Origin: Myxococcales bacterium 68-20
GTDB taxonomy: Bacteria; Myxococcota_A; Polyangia; Polyangiales; Polyangiaceae
Direction: 5' to 3'
Assembly: GCA_001899635.1 (NCBI GenBank)
Contig: MKVQ01000005.1
Location: 124,001 to 188,000, forward strand
DNA: 64,000 nt
Shown: piece after piece, positions 15,580-25,292 of the stretch
Numbering within the stretch: position 1 is the first letter of the stretch
Layout of the letters: each line of letters starts with the position of its first letter
Position numbers and translations under genes: made by a program
The notes under the pieces: generated by a model
What the model was told of the DNA's origin: nothing
The model's input: only the letters and a program-made list of their open reading frames with translations
Database searches by the model: none

Positions 15580-18042
15580 TCACTCGTGGGTGAAGCGATA
15601 GTCCGTGAGGAGGTACGTCATGACCGCCTGCCACGAACGAATGGTGTAGTTCTCGTCCCGATCCAGCCGCATGCCGGGCTCGTACGCGGCCTTGTCCGGT
15701 CGATCGCGGAGGCGCTCGAAGACCGGCTGCAGCCGGCCGTCCGTTTGCTCGAAGCGAACGCCCTTGTCCCAGTCGACCTCGGCGACGCAGCGATAGTTCG
15801 GGAGGTTCTGGCCGCCCTTGTTCGGGGTGGTGACGTCGAACTGCTCGAGGTCCCGCCACACGTCGACGAAGAGCGAGTACACCTTGTTCACTTCCTCGGA
15901 GCCCGGCTCGACGGTCTCGCCGAGGAGGCGGAAGAAGAGGTGCACGATCGTGTCGCGGATCTTCTTCTCCGCGTCCGGCACCGCGACCAGCGGCTGGTCC
16001 TTGTTCGCGCGCGTGAACGGCGTCGTGGTCATCTCCACCGTGCGGAAGAGACGGCGCTCCGCGGTCGGCTTCGTGAAGTCGTAGGTCGTCGCTCGGCACG
16101 CCACGATCGCGCCGGTGTACTGGCTCGTCGCGATCATGAGCGGGCTCATCGTGTCGGTGCGCTTGGTCACGTCGCCGGAGTCGATGCCGCCGTAGACGAG
16201 CCGCCAGTCGCGGTCCTCGATCAGATCACTCCGGAGGTAGCCGTCCTTCGCGCGGCGCTCGTTCTTCGTCGCGGCCTCACCGCCGAAGTAGTAGAGGCCC
16301 GTGGTCGCGCGGTACTTGCGACCGAGCATCTCGGGCGTGAGGATGCGCCCCTGGCCGAGGGCGTCGTGCAGCGCGTCCTTCGCGGCGTCGCCCGACTCCG
16401 CGCGGAAGTAGACGCTGTCGACGATCGCGACCACGAGCTTCCGGAGATCGTACTTGGGAGGCGTCGCTCCCTCGACCCCGGCAGCGAACTCGTCGCCGAT
16501 CTTCACGAACCAGTCGTTCTGGATGTTGTAGGCGCGGACGCGGTCGGCGTAGTCGGGAGCGGCCTTGTCCTGCGGGAACGAAATCGGCTCGTCACCGACG
16601 ATGCCTCGGTACATGACCTGCGCGACGGAGATGCCGAAGCGACGGTCCTTCGGGATCTGCGCGCCGAGCCACATGAGCGCGTTGCCGTAGCTCTGCGGAG
16701 GCATGTCGACGCCGTTGATGCCCGGCGGGAGCATCTCGTCGTGCCAGTTGTCGTCCGCGTTGAAGCGGAGGAGCTGGTTCTCGCCGAAGCCGCGGAAGCC
16801 GCCCGCGATCGGGTCGATCACGGTGTGGCAGACCGAGCACATCGGCGAGTTCAAGGTCGGGTTCTGGATCGACGTGAGCGCCGTCGAGTCGACCGGACGA
16901 TTCGCGAACTTGAAGATGTCGGTCGCGAGGAAGTTCTTGAGGACGATGCGCGCACGCTTGCGGCCGCGGTTCGTCGGGGTCGTCTCCCACCGATTGAGGA
17001 ACGCCGGAGTGGAGAGGACACCGGCGACGGGCACGCCCGTCGTCTTCGTGTCCCCGTCGGACTGACGGTTCTGCACCGGGGAGAAGTCGATCCGGCGCCA
17101 GTCGAGGAAGCTCTCGGGGATGAGCGGCGCGTCGTGGGGCAGACCGTACATCTTGGCCATGAAGGGGTTGGCCACGACGTAGTTGCCGTTCACGATGTCG
17201 GAGAACGGCAGGTTGTTCCGGACGACGAACTCGATGTACCGCATCGGCTCTTCGGTCACCGAAGCCGACGTCCAGTTGCGGATCTCGGACGTGTACTGGG
17301 GGTACTTGTCGTCGTGGAGCCAGGGCGCGTTGTTGTACGCGGACTCGGCGCTCGCATCGACACCGCGCTCGGTGAGGAGCGCGTCGTTCCAGATCTCGCG
17401 CAGGCGATCGTAGAAGAGCTCTTCGTTCGTCAGCTTGACGATGAAGTCGGAGAGCCCCTGGTCGGTCGCCGCCGACGCGAGCTCTTCGTCCGTCGGATAA
17501 CGACCGGCGAGCGTGATCGCCGCCTTGCGCGCGGTAGCCTTGTTGCCGATCAGCTGGACGCCGAGCTGCCCGTCGCCGTCGCACTTCCTCTCCCCGCCTC
17601 GCCGGAGCTCGGAGACGAACGCGGAGAGCGTCTTGTAGTCCTCGGAGTCCGGCTTGAGGACCGCGCCGCCGCCGTGATCGCGCTCACCGAGCGGCTTGAG
17701 GAGCAGAACGGGCGTGTCCTCGATCTCGAGCTTCGCGTAGTCGCGCATGCTGTCGAGGTTCGCGCTCACGAAGTCGGGCCACGTCTCGCGGTAGATCTTG
17801 AACTTCGCCCCCTTCGTCTCGGCGACACCGCCGGGTGAGTGGCAGCCGATGCAGGCCTGGAGCGCCTTGCCGTAGATCTGCGTGGTGAAATACTCGCGCG
17901 TGCTCGTGCACGCAGCACCGCCCCCACCGGCCGCGTCCTCGTCCTCAGCCCCACAGCCCGCGCCGGCGCCGGCGACGCCGAGCACCAGCGCCAACAGCGA
18001 GACGGCGTGCCTTCCTGAGATCTGCTGCAGGGTTCTCCTCAT
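15580..18042 (-). CDS. Large c-type-haem lipoprotein, DUF1592/DUF1588-like
   Basis: This 820-residue protein has a lipoprotein signal ending GAGC at residue 30. A CIGCH haem-attachment motif lies at residues 64-68 and a second, CSVCH, near residue 400, within a segment reading TPAFLNRWETTPTNRGRKRA. That pattern is typical of the DUF1592/DUF1588-type proteins of planctomycetes and myxobacteria, which combine haem motifs with a long helical body. It is probably anchored on the outer side of a membrane and handles electrons, with the downstream Tat-exported DUF1501 protein as partner. The reaction is unknown. It is the first gene of this two-gene operon. Confidence 0.85.
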   Translation of the reverse strand: MRRTLQQISGRHAVSLLALVLGVAGAGAGCGAEDEDAAGGGGAACTSTREYFTTQIYGKALQACIGCHSPGGVAETKGAKFKIYRETWPDFVSANLDSMRDYAKLEIEDTPVLLLKPLGERDHGGGAVLKPDSEDYKTLSAFVSELRRGGERKCDGDGQLGVQLIGNKATARKAAITLAGRYPTDEELASAATDQGLSDFIVKLTNEELFYDRLREIWNDALLTERGVDASAESAYNNAPWLHDDKYPQYTSEIRNWTSASVTEEPMRYIEFVVRNNLPFSDIVNGNYVVANPFMAKMYGLPHDAPLIPESFLDWRRIDFSPVQNRQSDGDTKTTGVPVAGVLSTPAFLNRWETTPTNRGRKRARIVLKNFLATDIFKFANRPVDSTALTSIQNPTLNSPMCSVCHTVIDPIAGGFRGFGENQLLRFNADDNWHDEMLPPGINGVDMPPQSYGNALMWLGAQIPKDRRFGISVAQVMYRGIVGDEPISFPQDKAAPDYADRVRAYNIQNDWFVKIGDEFAAGVEGATPPKYDLRKLVVAIVDSVYFRAESGDAAKDALHDALGQGRILTPEMLGRKYRATTGLYYFGGEAATKNERRAKDGYLRSDLIEDRDWRLVYGGIDSGDVTKRTDTMSPLMIATSQYTGAIVACRATTYDFTKPTAERRLFRTVEMTTTPFTRANKDQPLVAVPDAEKKIRDTIVHLFFRLLGETVEPGSEEVNKVYSLFVDVWRDLEQFDVTTPNKGGQNLPNYRCVAEVDWDKGVRFEQTDGRLQPVFERLRDRPDKAAYEPGMRLDRDENYTIRSWQAVMTYLLTDYRFTHE

Positions 18043-18190
18043 GCTCGGTCCTCTCTCGGCGCGTCAGCTCAGCAAGCATTGCGCCCACCCTGAGGTTTTC
18101 CGTCCTCACCCCTCCTCGGGCGCCTCCGCCAGCCTTCGCCGACCACGAGGTCGACTGAAAACACGGGGGATCCGTGGTCAGGCTCCGTGG

Positions 18191-18211
18191 ACACTCATCC
18201 TGCGTGAGTGT
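18191..18211. repeat. Seven-base inverted repeat, possible operator
   Basis: ACACTCA and TGAGTGT are perfect complements separated by seven bases. The site sits 149 bp upstream of the start of the haem lipoprotein gene in the divergent promoter region. It could be an operator for a dimeric regulator, or simply a hairpin. Confidence 0.35.
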
Positions 18212-18268
18212 GCACTCCACACGCACGTTTCCGCTGCATCGACTGGGGACCGTTGCCCGCGGGATCGG

Positions 18269-18280
18269 GGGCGCGAGCCC
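18269..18280. repeat. GNRA-loop hairpin GGGC-GCGA-GCCC
   Basis: A four-base-pair stem closes a GCGA tetraloop. The same core recurs at 18812, 18861 and 50689 and, with a GCAA loop, in the tandem array after tatC. The recurrence of the loop class in several gaps is what makes it notable. Confidence 0.5.
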
Positions 18281-18484
18281 TTACCGCGTGGCTGGTCGAG
18301 CGCCGCGCGCCCGGTCGATCGCGAGGCCACTCGACGAAGACGAACGAACATCGCATCGAGTAGAAGAGCCAGGATCCACCGGCGTCGGCGCACGTTCGAT
18401 GCGGGGTCCGGTGCACCTCCGTGCTTTCGTTCACGCGCGAGAGGAACGTCTCAGTGCACAACTTGCATGTTAACCTCGCCAACG

Positions 18485-18790
18485 ATGCGTACGCGTGTCC
18501 CCTCCATCACTCTATGGTTCACCGCTGCTCTCACGATCTTCGCGACGGTCGCGACCGCGTGCGGTTCCGACGACGAGGACGACGCGGCGGAGGAGAAGAA
18601 GCGCAAGGCAGCGGGCGCGAGCACCGTGTTCGTCCCGGCGGATCCGCCCGAGCAGCCCCCGCTTCCTCCGGGAGCCGGTCCGTACGCCGGCCCGCAGCCG
18701 ACCAACAAGCCGGACAACCCGCCGCCTCCGCAGGATTCGGGCACGCCCCCCGCTGACTCGGGGAGCTCCGGCGATGCGGGCGACACCTGA
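18485..18790 (+). CDS. Small Pro-rich lipoprotein
   Basis: A 101-residue secreted protein with signal MRTRVPSITLWFTAALTIFA, lipobox TACG, then an acidic GSDDEDDAAEEKKRK segment and a Pro/Gly-rich tail. No domain is visible. Small, unstructured lipoproteins of this type recur across the window and are probably envelope tethers or spacers. It is followed by GNRA-loop hairpins and then a cytochrome c lipoprotein gene in the same direction. Confidence 0.75.
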   Translation: MRTRVPSITLWFTAALTIFATVATACGSDDEDDAAEEKKRKAAGASTVFVPADPPEQPPLPPGAGPYAGPQPTNKPDNPPPPQDSGTPPADSGSSGDAGDT

Positions 18791-18811
18791 CGCGCACCAC
18801 TGCTGGTCGCT

Positions 18812-18825
18812 GGGGCGCGAGCCCC
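18812..18825. repeat. GNRA-loop hairpin GGGGC-GCGA-GCCCC
   Basis: A perfect five-base stem (six with a flanking T-A pair) closes a GCGA loop, 22 bp after the stop of the small lipoprotein gene. It may act as a weak terminator or transcript-end stabiliser. It belongs to the same set as the copies at 18269, 18861 and 50689. Confidence 0.55.
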
Positions 18826-18860
18826 ACGTGTTACGCGGGCCGAACGTCCACCCACAGGGT

Positions 18861-18872
18861 GGCGCGAGCCCC
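18861..18872. repeat. GNRA-loop motif GGC-GCGA-GCC
   Basis: A shorter copy of the same element, with a three-base stem and GCGA loop followed by CC. It lies 64 bp before the start codon of the cytochrome c lipoprotein gene, only 35 bp from the previous copy. Confidence 0.4.
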
Positions 18873-18924
18873 AAACGACTTTCCTTGGGCTCGGACGCCC
18901 TCGAGAATGGACATCGGAGAAGGC

Positions 18925-19257
18925 ATGACGAAGAAGATGCTTGTGGCCGTCAGCATGGCGGCGACGATGATTGCGGCGTGTGGTGGTGACGATGATGGTT
19001 CGAAGTCCGGCTCTTCGGGCCAAGGCGCGCAGGCGTCTGGGCTGTCGGCGTCGTTCCAGGCGGTGTGCGCGAAGTGTCACGGCGACGAAGGCCGGGGCCA
19101 GGGGATCTACCCGCAGATCCCAGGCAGCAAGGACGAGGCCTCCTTCATCGCGATCGTTCGCGCCGGCCGCGGCGAGATGCCGGCGACCAACGCGGCCCGG
19201 TTCTCGGAGGCCGACCTGAAGGCCGACTTCCTCTGGCTGACGACGGAGCGAAAGTAG
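18925..19257 (+). CDS. Cytochrome c-type lipoprotein
   Basis: A 110-residue monohaem protein. The start has a GGAGAAGG ribosome site just upstream. The signal peptide is MTKKMLVAVSMAAT with lipobox IAAC at residue 19; a Gly/Ser/Asp linker follows. The haem motif is CAKCH at 48-52, and Met in GEMPATN is a likely axial ligand. Such lipid-anchored class I cytochromes carry electrons in the periplasm. The divergent haem lipoprotein/DUF1501 pair next door suggests a linked redox function, but that is inference. Confidence 0.88.
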   Translation: MTKKMLVAVSMAATMIAACGGDDDGSKSGSSGQGAQASGLSASFQAVCAKCHGDEGRGQGIYPQIPGSKDEASFIAIVRAGRGEMPATNAARFSEADLKADFLWLTTERK

Positions 19258-19296
19258 CCCGACGGCTTCCGGGCCGACCTCGAGCGCTCACCGGCA

Positions 19297-19369
19297 CTTC
19301 ATCGAGCGACGCAGACGCGTCACTCGTGGGCAACGAGCGACGCACACGCTCCTGCGTCACTCGATGAAG
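19297..19369. terminator. Nested inverted repeats between convergent genes
   Basis: The outer arms, 19297-19314 and 19352-19369, match at 17 of 18 positions. Inside them a second pair (starting GCGTCACTCGT and ending ACGAGCGACGC) matches at 10 of 11. The structure spans the gap after the cytochrome c gene and overlaps the last codons of the convergent gene. It probably terminates transcription from both sides. Confidence 0.7.
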
Positions 19370-21516
19370 CGCGCGCCGAGGAACGAGAGGTAGACGCCCG
19401 GGTTGTCGTCGAAGAACCGCCCGAGGTCGGCCCTCTCGATCGAGAAGAGCTTGCCCGTACGCGTGACGCGCGCCGAGCTCGGCGCCGGTACGCCCGTGCG
19501 GAGTGCGTCGACTTCCCCCAAGAACGCGCCGCAGGTGAAGGGCTTCAGCTCGCCCTCCGGACAGCGCATCGTCACGGTCGCATCGTCGACGAGGTAGGCG
19601 TGCGCTGGGACCTCGCCCGCGCGCCAGAGGACCTGATCGTCGTCGGCCTGACACGGCAAGAGGTACGTCTGAAGCTGCGTCTTCTGCGCCGAAGTGAGCG
19701 CCGCGAGGACGGAGTTCTTCGCGAGCAGCTCCCACGCGCCCTCGTCGCGCACGCGGACGAGCCGCTCGAGGCGCGTGAGCATCTCGCTGCCGCGGAGGAC
19801 GGTGAGGAAGTCGTTGCGATCGATCGCGATGAGGTCGACGTCGGTCAGGGCGACGGCGTCGGCGGACCGCGGCTGATCGAGCAGCAGCGCCATCTCTCCG
19901 AAGTAGTCGCCGGCGCGATAGCGGCGGATCGCGACCCCGTCCTTCACGATCTGCACCGTGCCGTGCACGATGATGTAGAAGCTGTCGCCCCGCGCGCCCT
20001 GCCTCACGATGAGCTCGCCCGCGGGGAGTGCCATCCGCCGCGCGACCTGGAGGAGGCTCCGCGCGCGAGAGAGCGGCAGGTCGCGTAGGAAGTCCACCAT
20101 CGCGAAGTTGTCGAGCAGCTCGATCGCGTCACGCAGCCGTGGCGTGTTCGACGGCTCGACCCGGATCGTGTGCTCGAGCCCCTCACGCGCCGCTCGCAAG
20201 CCGACGCCCTGCGGGATGTCCTTCGCGGCGATGTGCACGAGGTAGAGCCGCGTCTTCACGTCGTCGGGGAGTTTCGCGAGCGCGCTCGTCGGCGTGTGGA
20301 GCGGCGGGATCCCCGCCTCGTGCAAGATCGCGCTGTGGTGCTCGGGAAACGCGACGAGCGCCTCGTAGCGCGCGCGCTCGAAGACCCCCGCCTCGTACAT
20401 CTGCGTGACGCGTTCGGGATCGTAGAGCGTGTCGCCCGAGATGGAGATGCTCCGGTTGCCGTAGAAGGCGTCGAAGCCGATCGCGGGGATCGAGTGGAGC
20501 GTGTAGCGGAACCAGAGCTCGCCGCCGCGGACGTGGACCGGCGCTCCGATGCGCACGGGATGGAACGAGAACGTGCGCCGGAGGACGTCCTCGGAGAGGC
20601 CCGAGAGCGCCGAGTACTTCCGCAGGAACGAGCCGAGGATGTGCGGCGTCGTGTAGAGGCTGACCTGCGACTCCTCGAGCAGCTTCTGGAACGTGCCGGC
20701 GTCATGATCCGCGTGGCAGTGCGTGAGGATCACGCCGTCGATCGTCTTCGGAGCCACTCCCCGCACGCGGAGGTAGTCGGTCGCGTCGGTCGGCGGATCC
20801 ACGAGGATCGCGCGGCCGCCCATCCAGAGGAGAAAGCCCGTTGTCTTTCCCGACGGATCGAAGCCGTGGCTCGCGCCGAGGACGGTGACACCGAACGACG
20901 GCGGCACGAACGGCGCGGTCGCGAGATCGGGCTCGGAGAGCGCGCGACCGGGCAGCGTCACCGTCGCTCCGGTGGAGACCGATTCGCGATCGACGTCATG
21001 GACGACGATCGCATCGGCGCCGAACTCGATCGTGACCTTCTCGTCGAGCCTCGCCTTTCCACCGTCGGCCACGACGAACTCGATGAGGTCGTCGACGGTC
21101 AACCTGCCCTTCCCCGGCACGGTCCGGAAGTAGCCACTCTCCTTCTCGAAGTTCGGCCGCTGCGACTCGGGGAAGCCGTCGGCGAACTCGCTCGGGAGCG
21201 GCCCCACGCTCGGACCGAAGAGCGACTCCTGGAAAATCGATCGGACGCGGCGCTCGACGTCGCGCGAGAGCACGACGAGCCGGCAACGACGCTTCAGAAG
21301 GAAGAAGCTGTAGTAGGTCGGAAACTCGAACTCCGCGACGGAGAGGCCACGCCGTCGATCGAACAGCTCGCGCGGGAGCACGTACGCGACGGGGACGTCG
21401 AGCCCGAGCGCCATGACGTCCTTGATCGTCTCGGGCGGTATCCCGATCTGCACCGCGCCGGCCGACGTCCGGACGTAGTAGCCGCCGCGAGGCAGCGCGT
21501 GCCCCCCGTTCGCCAT
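19357..21516 (-). CDS. Metallo-beta-lactamase hydrolase with two cyclic-nucleotide-binding-type domains
   Basis: A 719-residue multidomain protein. About 200 N-terminal residues are of unknown type. An MBL-fold hydrolase follows, with THCHADHD (His266, His268, Asp270, His271), ISGDTLYDP and a late LVHIAAKD. The C-terminal third holds a cNMP-binding domain with a good phosphate-binding cassette, FGEMALLLDQPRSADAVA, and a second, degenerate one (FLGEVDALRTGVPA). I chose the ATG preceding ANGGHALPRGG; a GTG 39 bp upstream is an alternative. The natural reading is a hydrolase gated by cAMP or cGMP. It is divergent from the DnaK-like gene and stands alone. Confidence 0.85.
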   Translation of the reverse strand: MANGGHALPRGGYYVRTSAGAVQIGIPPETIKDVMALGLDVPVAYVLPRELFDRRRGLSVAEFEFPTYYSFFLLKRRCRLVVLSRDVERRVRSIFQESLFGPSVGPLPSEFADGFPESQRPNFEKESGYFRTVPGKGRLTVDDLIEFVVADGGKARLDEKVTIEFGADAIVVHDVDRESVSTGATVTLPGRALSEPDLATAPFVPPSFGVTVLGASHGFDPSGKTTGFLLWMGGRAILVDPPTDATDYLRVRGVAPKTIDGVILTHCHADHDAGTFQKLLEESQVSLYTTPHILGSFLRKYSALSGLSEDVLRRTFSFHPVRIGAPVHVRGGELWFRYTLHSIPAIGFDAFYGNRSISISGDTLYDPERVTQMYEAGVFERARYEALVAFPEHHSAILHEAGIPPLHTPTSALAKLPDDVKTRLYLVHIAAKDIPQGVGLRAAREGLEHTIRVEPSNTPRLRDAIELLDNFAMVDFLRDLPLSRARSLLQVARRMALPAGELIVRQGARGDSFYIIVHGTVQIVKDGVAIRRYRAGDYFGEMALLLDQPRSADAVALTDVDLIAIDRNDFLTVLRGSEMLTRLERLVRVRDEGAWELLAKNSVLAALTSAQKTQLQTYLLPCQADDDQVLWRAGEVPAHAYLVDDATVTMRCPEGELKPFTCGAFLGEVDALRTGVPAPSSARVTRTGKLFSIERADLGRFFDDNPGVYLSFLGARFIE

Positions 21517-21699
21517 CGATGAACCGCGCTCGTCACTCGTGGTCACGCTTCTCACGTGTTGGTGAGCTTACCCCAGCGCGCGCGTCTTCGTGCTCCGGCT
21601 CGCTCGCGGGTGCCGGGAGCCGACTATTCGCGTTCGGATGATGGCGACCCAAAAGGCAAAGGTTTCCTTGGCCCGAGCAGTTGGTGGTACACCTCGGGT
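21517..21699. promoter_or_regulatory. Divergent promoter region
   Basis: This 183-bp gap separates the divergent MBL/cNMP and DnaK-like genes and must hold at least one promoter. A CACGTG palindrome lies near its left end (21553-21558). I cannot assign sigma-factor boxes, and no CIRCE-type or heat-shock consensus is evident. Confidence 0.35.
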
Positions 21700-24600
21700 G
21701 TGAGCGTCGTCGGCATCGACCTTGGGACGACCAACACCGTCGTCGGCTGTGTCCGAACGGGAAAGGTGCACGTCCTCGCGGATGAAAAGGGGGCTCGCCT
21801 CCTCCCAAGCGTGGTCTCGTTCCACCCCAACGGCGAAGTGCTCGTCGGTGGGGCCGCGAAGGCCCGGCGCGTCATCGACGCGAAGAACACCGTCTACAGC
21901 CACAAGCGCTTGATCGGGCGCTCGTGGGGCAGCCCCGAGATCGGACAGGCGCGACAGCGCTTTCCGTTCGAGCTCCGTGAGGGACCGGGTCAGGGACCGC
22001 TCGTTCACGCGCGCGGGCAGGACTACACGCTGCCCGAGATCAGCGCCTTCGTGCTCAAGCGCGCGCGGCAGATCTCGGAGCAGGCGCTCGGTACTCCGGT
22101 CGAACGCGCCGTCATCACGGTGCCTGCGCACTTCAACGAGCTGCAGCGCGCATCGACCAAGGTCGCCGGGCGCGTCTCCGGTCTCGAGGTCCTCCGGATC
22201 CTCAACGAGCCCACGGCGGCGGCGCTCGCGTACGGGCTCGGGCGCAGTGGCAACGAGCGCGTCGCGGTCTACGACTTCGGCGGCGGCACGTTCGACTGCA
22301 CGCTGCTCGACCTCAACGGCAACGTCTTCGAAGTCCTCGCGACCGCGGGCGACTCGTTCCTCGGCGGCGACGATGTCGACACCATCATCGCCGATCGCAT
22401 GGCCGAGGCGTTCCTGAAGCAGTACCGCCAGGACGCGAAGCAGGACGCGCAGATGTCCGAGCGGCTCAAGACGACCGCCGAGGACATCAAGATCGCGCTC
22501 TCCACTGCCGAGAGCCACACCGTCATGCTGAAGGACTTCGGGCATGGCGCTGGCGGCGCGTCGTTGAGCTTCCAGTTCACGATGACGCGCAAAGACCTCG
22601 ATGCGTTGCTCACGCCGCTGGTCGATCGCACGTTCAAAGTCACGCAGGATGCGCTGACGCTCGCGCGCCTCTCCCCAACGTCCTTCGACAAGGTCATTCT
22701 CGTCGGTGGCTCGACCCGCATGCCTCTCGTGCGCAGGCGCGTCGAGTCGTTCTTCGGTGCGCCGCCGATGGACCGCGTGAACCCGGACGAGGTCGTCGCG
22801 ATCGGCGCCGCGATCCAGGCAGCCGCGCTCACCGAGGGCGGCCGGCGCCGGAGCATCCCCGCGCCGCCCGGAGTCCCGGGCCGCCAGAACGACACCCAGG
22901 AGAACACGCAGACGAGCGAGCTCGATCCCGCGATGCTGAAGCCGGCGTTCGCGAGCGCACCGCCTGCGTTCGGCTTCGCGTCGGCGGCCGGGTCCCAGCC
23001 GCCGCCGAGCCCGGCCGGATCGGCTCCGCTCACCAGCACGCAGCAGACCGAGGCCCAGGCGCGTCCGCCCGTGCACCAGCCCGCTGGCCCGGGCGCAAGG
23101 CTGCCGGCCCATGGGTCCCGCCCTTTGACGCATGCGACGAGCGGCGCGCCGACGACGCAGCCGATGCCGATGCCGATGGCGGCGCGCCCGACGCCGAAGG
23201 GCGCCGCGCCGACGCAGGCGAATGAAGACGATCCGTCGCTGGCGTCGTTCCCCGACCTCGCGGTGCCGACGCCGTTCGAGTGGTTCCCGTCCGGCGACAC
23301 GAAGGCCGGCGGCGCCGCACCGGAGCGCTCGTTCGGAAGCGATCCGAAGGCGATCAGCCAGGCACAAACGGCCCGGCAGCCCGCGGCGCCACCGGGCGGC
23401 GCGCGACCGGCTGCGCCCGCTCCTCCGCGGATGGCGCTGGATCCGGGGCCCGGCTTCGGCGCGATCGACGAGCCTCCCTCGCTGTTCTCCACGCCGAGCG
23501 CGAGCGTTCCGAGCTTCCCCAGCATGAGCTCCACCGCGGGCCAGACCGTCCCGTCGCCGATTGGTGACGATCCGGCCCCGTGGAGGCAGGACCCAGCGCC
23601 GGCCCCGACAGCTGCGATTCCGGACGGAGAGTTCGGCGCCCTCGCCGACCTCAGTCTCGTGTCGACGACGGGCATGCCTGCGGGCGGCACGAACGACGGC
23701 GAGTTCGGCCACGTCTCGGACCTGTCGCTCATCTCGAACGACGCCGCGAGCCCGGGGCTGGAAGCGGTCACCCAGGCACGCACGGCGGCGCTCGCAGGCG
23801 GAGACTTCGACGACGAGACCGACGCGTACAACCGCGCGGCGCAGGCTCCCCAAGCGCCAGCGAAGGGCCGCACCGTCCAGCTCGATCCGGCGACCAACCC
23901 GGCCGCCGGCCGCGTGAAGGACGATCACGACTCGCTCATCGACCGGGCCGATCTCCCCGCGGTCGTCGCGAAGGCGAAGCCGGCGCGAAAGCCCGGCCAG
24001 GTCGGGATGACCCCGCAGGGCGGCGGGGCGATGCTCGGCAAGCCGCCGCCGCTCATCGCGCCCCAGCCCTTCGGCCCGATGGAGAAGGTCGACGATTCTT
24101 CGCCTCACGTGCGAACGGCGGCGATGCAGTCGCCGCAGCGTCCGCCCGCACCGAAGGCGCCGCCGTCGAGCCCGCAGAAGCCGCCGGCGCCCAACACGAC
24201 CCAGCCGATGGCGCGAAGCGCTCCGCAGCCGTTCGGCGCCGATGCGGGATCGCCGATGGCACAGGCGAAGCCGGCCCCCGGCAAGCGGCCGGTCGCGGCG
24301 ACCGAGACGCTCGCCTCGGCCGGCGCTCCGCCGCCCGCGCCTCCGTCGTTCGCGCCTCCGCCGCCCGCGCCTCGGTCGTTCGCCCCGCCGCCGCCGGCGC
24401 CCGCAGCGGCCTTCGCTCCGCCGCCTGCGCCGGCAGCGGCGTTCGCTCCGCCGCCCGCAGCTCCGGCGTTCGCGCAGCCGCCGCAGACGCCGCAGACGCA
24501 GCCATTCCCGCAACAGAACGCTTACGGCGCGCCGCCTCCGCAGCAGAGCCCGTATGCGTCGTCGCCTCCGCCGATGCAGTCGGCCTTCTCCGCGCCCCCT

Positions 24601-25257
24601 CCGCAGCACCAGCCGTTTTCGTTCGGCTCCTCGCCGCCGGGTGGATTCGGCTCGGCGCCTCCTCCGCAGCACGGCGGCGGCTCGGCCTCGCAGCCGCCGC
24701 CGATCTTCGGAGCGTTCTCGTCGTCGCCTCCACCCCCGGATGGCTCGCTGCCGCTCGACTACCCGTCCGGCACGTTCACCCCGAACATCCCGCCCGCACC
24801 GGCCCCTCCGCAGGGGATTCAGTACCAGACGCCCGTCCTCGTCGACGTCACGCCGCGCGGCCTCGTCGTCGAGACTGCGGGCGGGTACACCGACACGATC
24901 ATCCCGCGCAACTCGAAGATCCCGTGCGAGCGGACCCGTCGCTTCGCCACGGGTCGCGACATGCAGACGAGCGTCCGCGTCCGCGTCGGCCAGGGAGAGA
25001 GCCCTGCCTTCCAGCAGAACACGTACCTCGGCGAGGTCGAGCTCTCGGGTCTTCGCCCCGCACCTCGCGGCGAGGTCACGGTCGCAGTCACCTTCGAGGT
25101 CGACGCCGACGGCACGCTCCGCATTCGTGCTCGCGATGTCCAGACGGGCCAGGAAGCGCGCGCTACACTGCAGCTCGTGGGCGTCGCCGACGAGTCCTCG
25201 GTCGTCATGATGATCAACCGGTTCGCCAATCAGCCGGTCGTCGGCGGCTCGTCCTGA
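21700..25257 (+). CDS. DnaK-like Hsp70 protein with a very long Pro/Ala-rich linker
   Basis: A 1185-residue Hsp70 relative, nearly twice the length of DnaK. Residues 1-386 form the ATPase domain: [34 protein letters not shown] and LVGGSTRMP are all intact. Residues about 387-1040 are low-complexity Pro/Ala/Gln-rich, including two copies of a DGEFGxxxDLSL(V/I)S motif. A beta substrate-binding domain follows from about 1044 ([12 protein letters not shown] to [15 protein letters not shown]). The C-terminal lid is absent. The GTG start puts MSVVGIDLG at the N-terminus as in other Hsp70s. A J-protein gene follows after 35 bp. It may be a specialised chaperone or scaffold, not the housekeeping DnaK. 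Confidence 0.88.
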   Translation: MSVVGIDLGTTNTVVGCVRTGKVHVLADEKGARLLPSVVSFHPNGEVLVGGAAKARRVIDAKNTVYSHKRLIGRSWGSPEIGQARQRFPFELREGPGQGPLVHARGQDYTLPEISAFVLKRARQISEQALGTPVERAVITVPAHFNELQRASTKVAGRVSGLEVLRILNEPTAAALAYGLGRSGNERVAVYDFGGGTFDCTLLDLNGNVFEVLATAGDSFLGGDDVDTIIADRMAEAFLKQYRQDAKQDAQMSERLKTTAEDIKIALSTAESHTVMLKDFGHGAGGASLSFQFTMTRKDLDALLTPLVDRTFKVTQDALTLARLSPTSFDKVILVGGSTRMPLVRRRVESFFGAPPMDRVNPDEVVAIGAAIQAAALTEGGRRRSIPAPPGVPGRQNDTQENTQTSELDPAMLKPAFASAPPAFGFASAAGSQPPPSPAGSAPLTSTQQTEAQARPPVHQPAGPGARLPAHGSRPLTHATSGAPTTQPMPMPMAARPTPKGAAPTQANEDDPSLASFPDLAVPTPFEWFPSGDTKAGGAAPERSFGSDPKAISQAQTARQPAAPPGGARPAAPAPPRMALDPGPGFGAIDEPPSLFSTPSASVPSFPSMSSTAGQTVPSPIGDDPAPWRQDPAPAPTAAIPDGEFGALADLSLVSTTGMPAGGTNDGEFGHVSDLSLISNDAASPGLEAVTQARTAALAGGDFDDETDAYNRAAQAPQAPAKGRTVQLDPATNPAAGRVKDDHDSLIDRADLPAVVAKAKPARKPGQVGMTPQGGGAMLGKPPPLIAPQPFGPMEKVDDSSPHVRTAAMQSPQRPPAPKAPPSSPQKPPAPNTTQPMARSAPQPFGADAGSPMAQAKPAPGKRPVAATETLASAGAPPPAPPSFAPPPPAPRSFAPPPPAPAAAFAPPPAPAAAFAPPPAAPAFAQPPQTPQTQPFPQQNAYGAPPPQQSPYASSPPPMQSAFSAPPPQHQPFSFGSSPPGGFGSAPPPQHGGGSASQPPPIFGAFSSSPPPPDGSLPLDYPSGTFTPNIPPAPAPPQGIQYQTPVLVDVTPRGLVVETAGGYTDTIIPRNSKIPCERTRRFATGRDMQTSVRVRVGQGESPAFQQNTYLGEVELSGLRPAPRGEVTVAVTFEVDADGTLRIRARDVQTGQEARATLQLVGVADESSVVMMINRFANQPVVGGSS

Positions 25258-25292
25258 TCCTGCAAACCCAACGGTGGAGTGAGGCTGAGGCG

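Larger units (their letters stand above)
18043..18484. other. Intergenic region with inverted repeats
   Basis: This 442-bp divergent gap lies between the haem lipoprotein gene (minus) and the small lipoprotein gene (plus). It contains an ACACTCA/TGAGTGT inverted repeat (18191-18211) and one GNRA-loop hairpin (18269-18280). The right end turns AT-richer (CTTGCATGTTAACC around 18463-18476), just upstream of the plus-strand start. I see no credible gene; open frames here are Arg/Ser-rich and lack ribosome sites. Confidence 0.5.
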
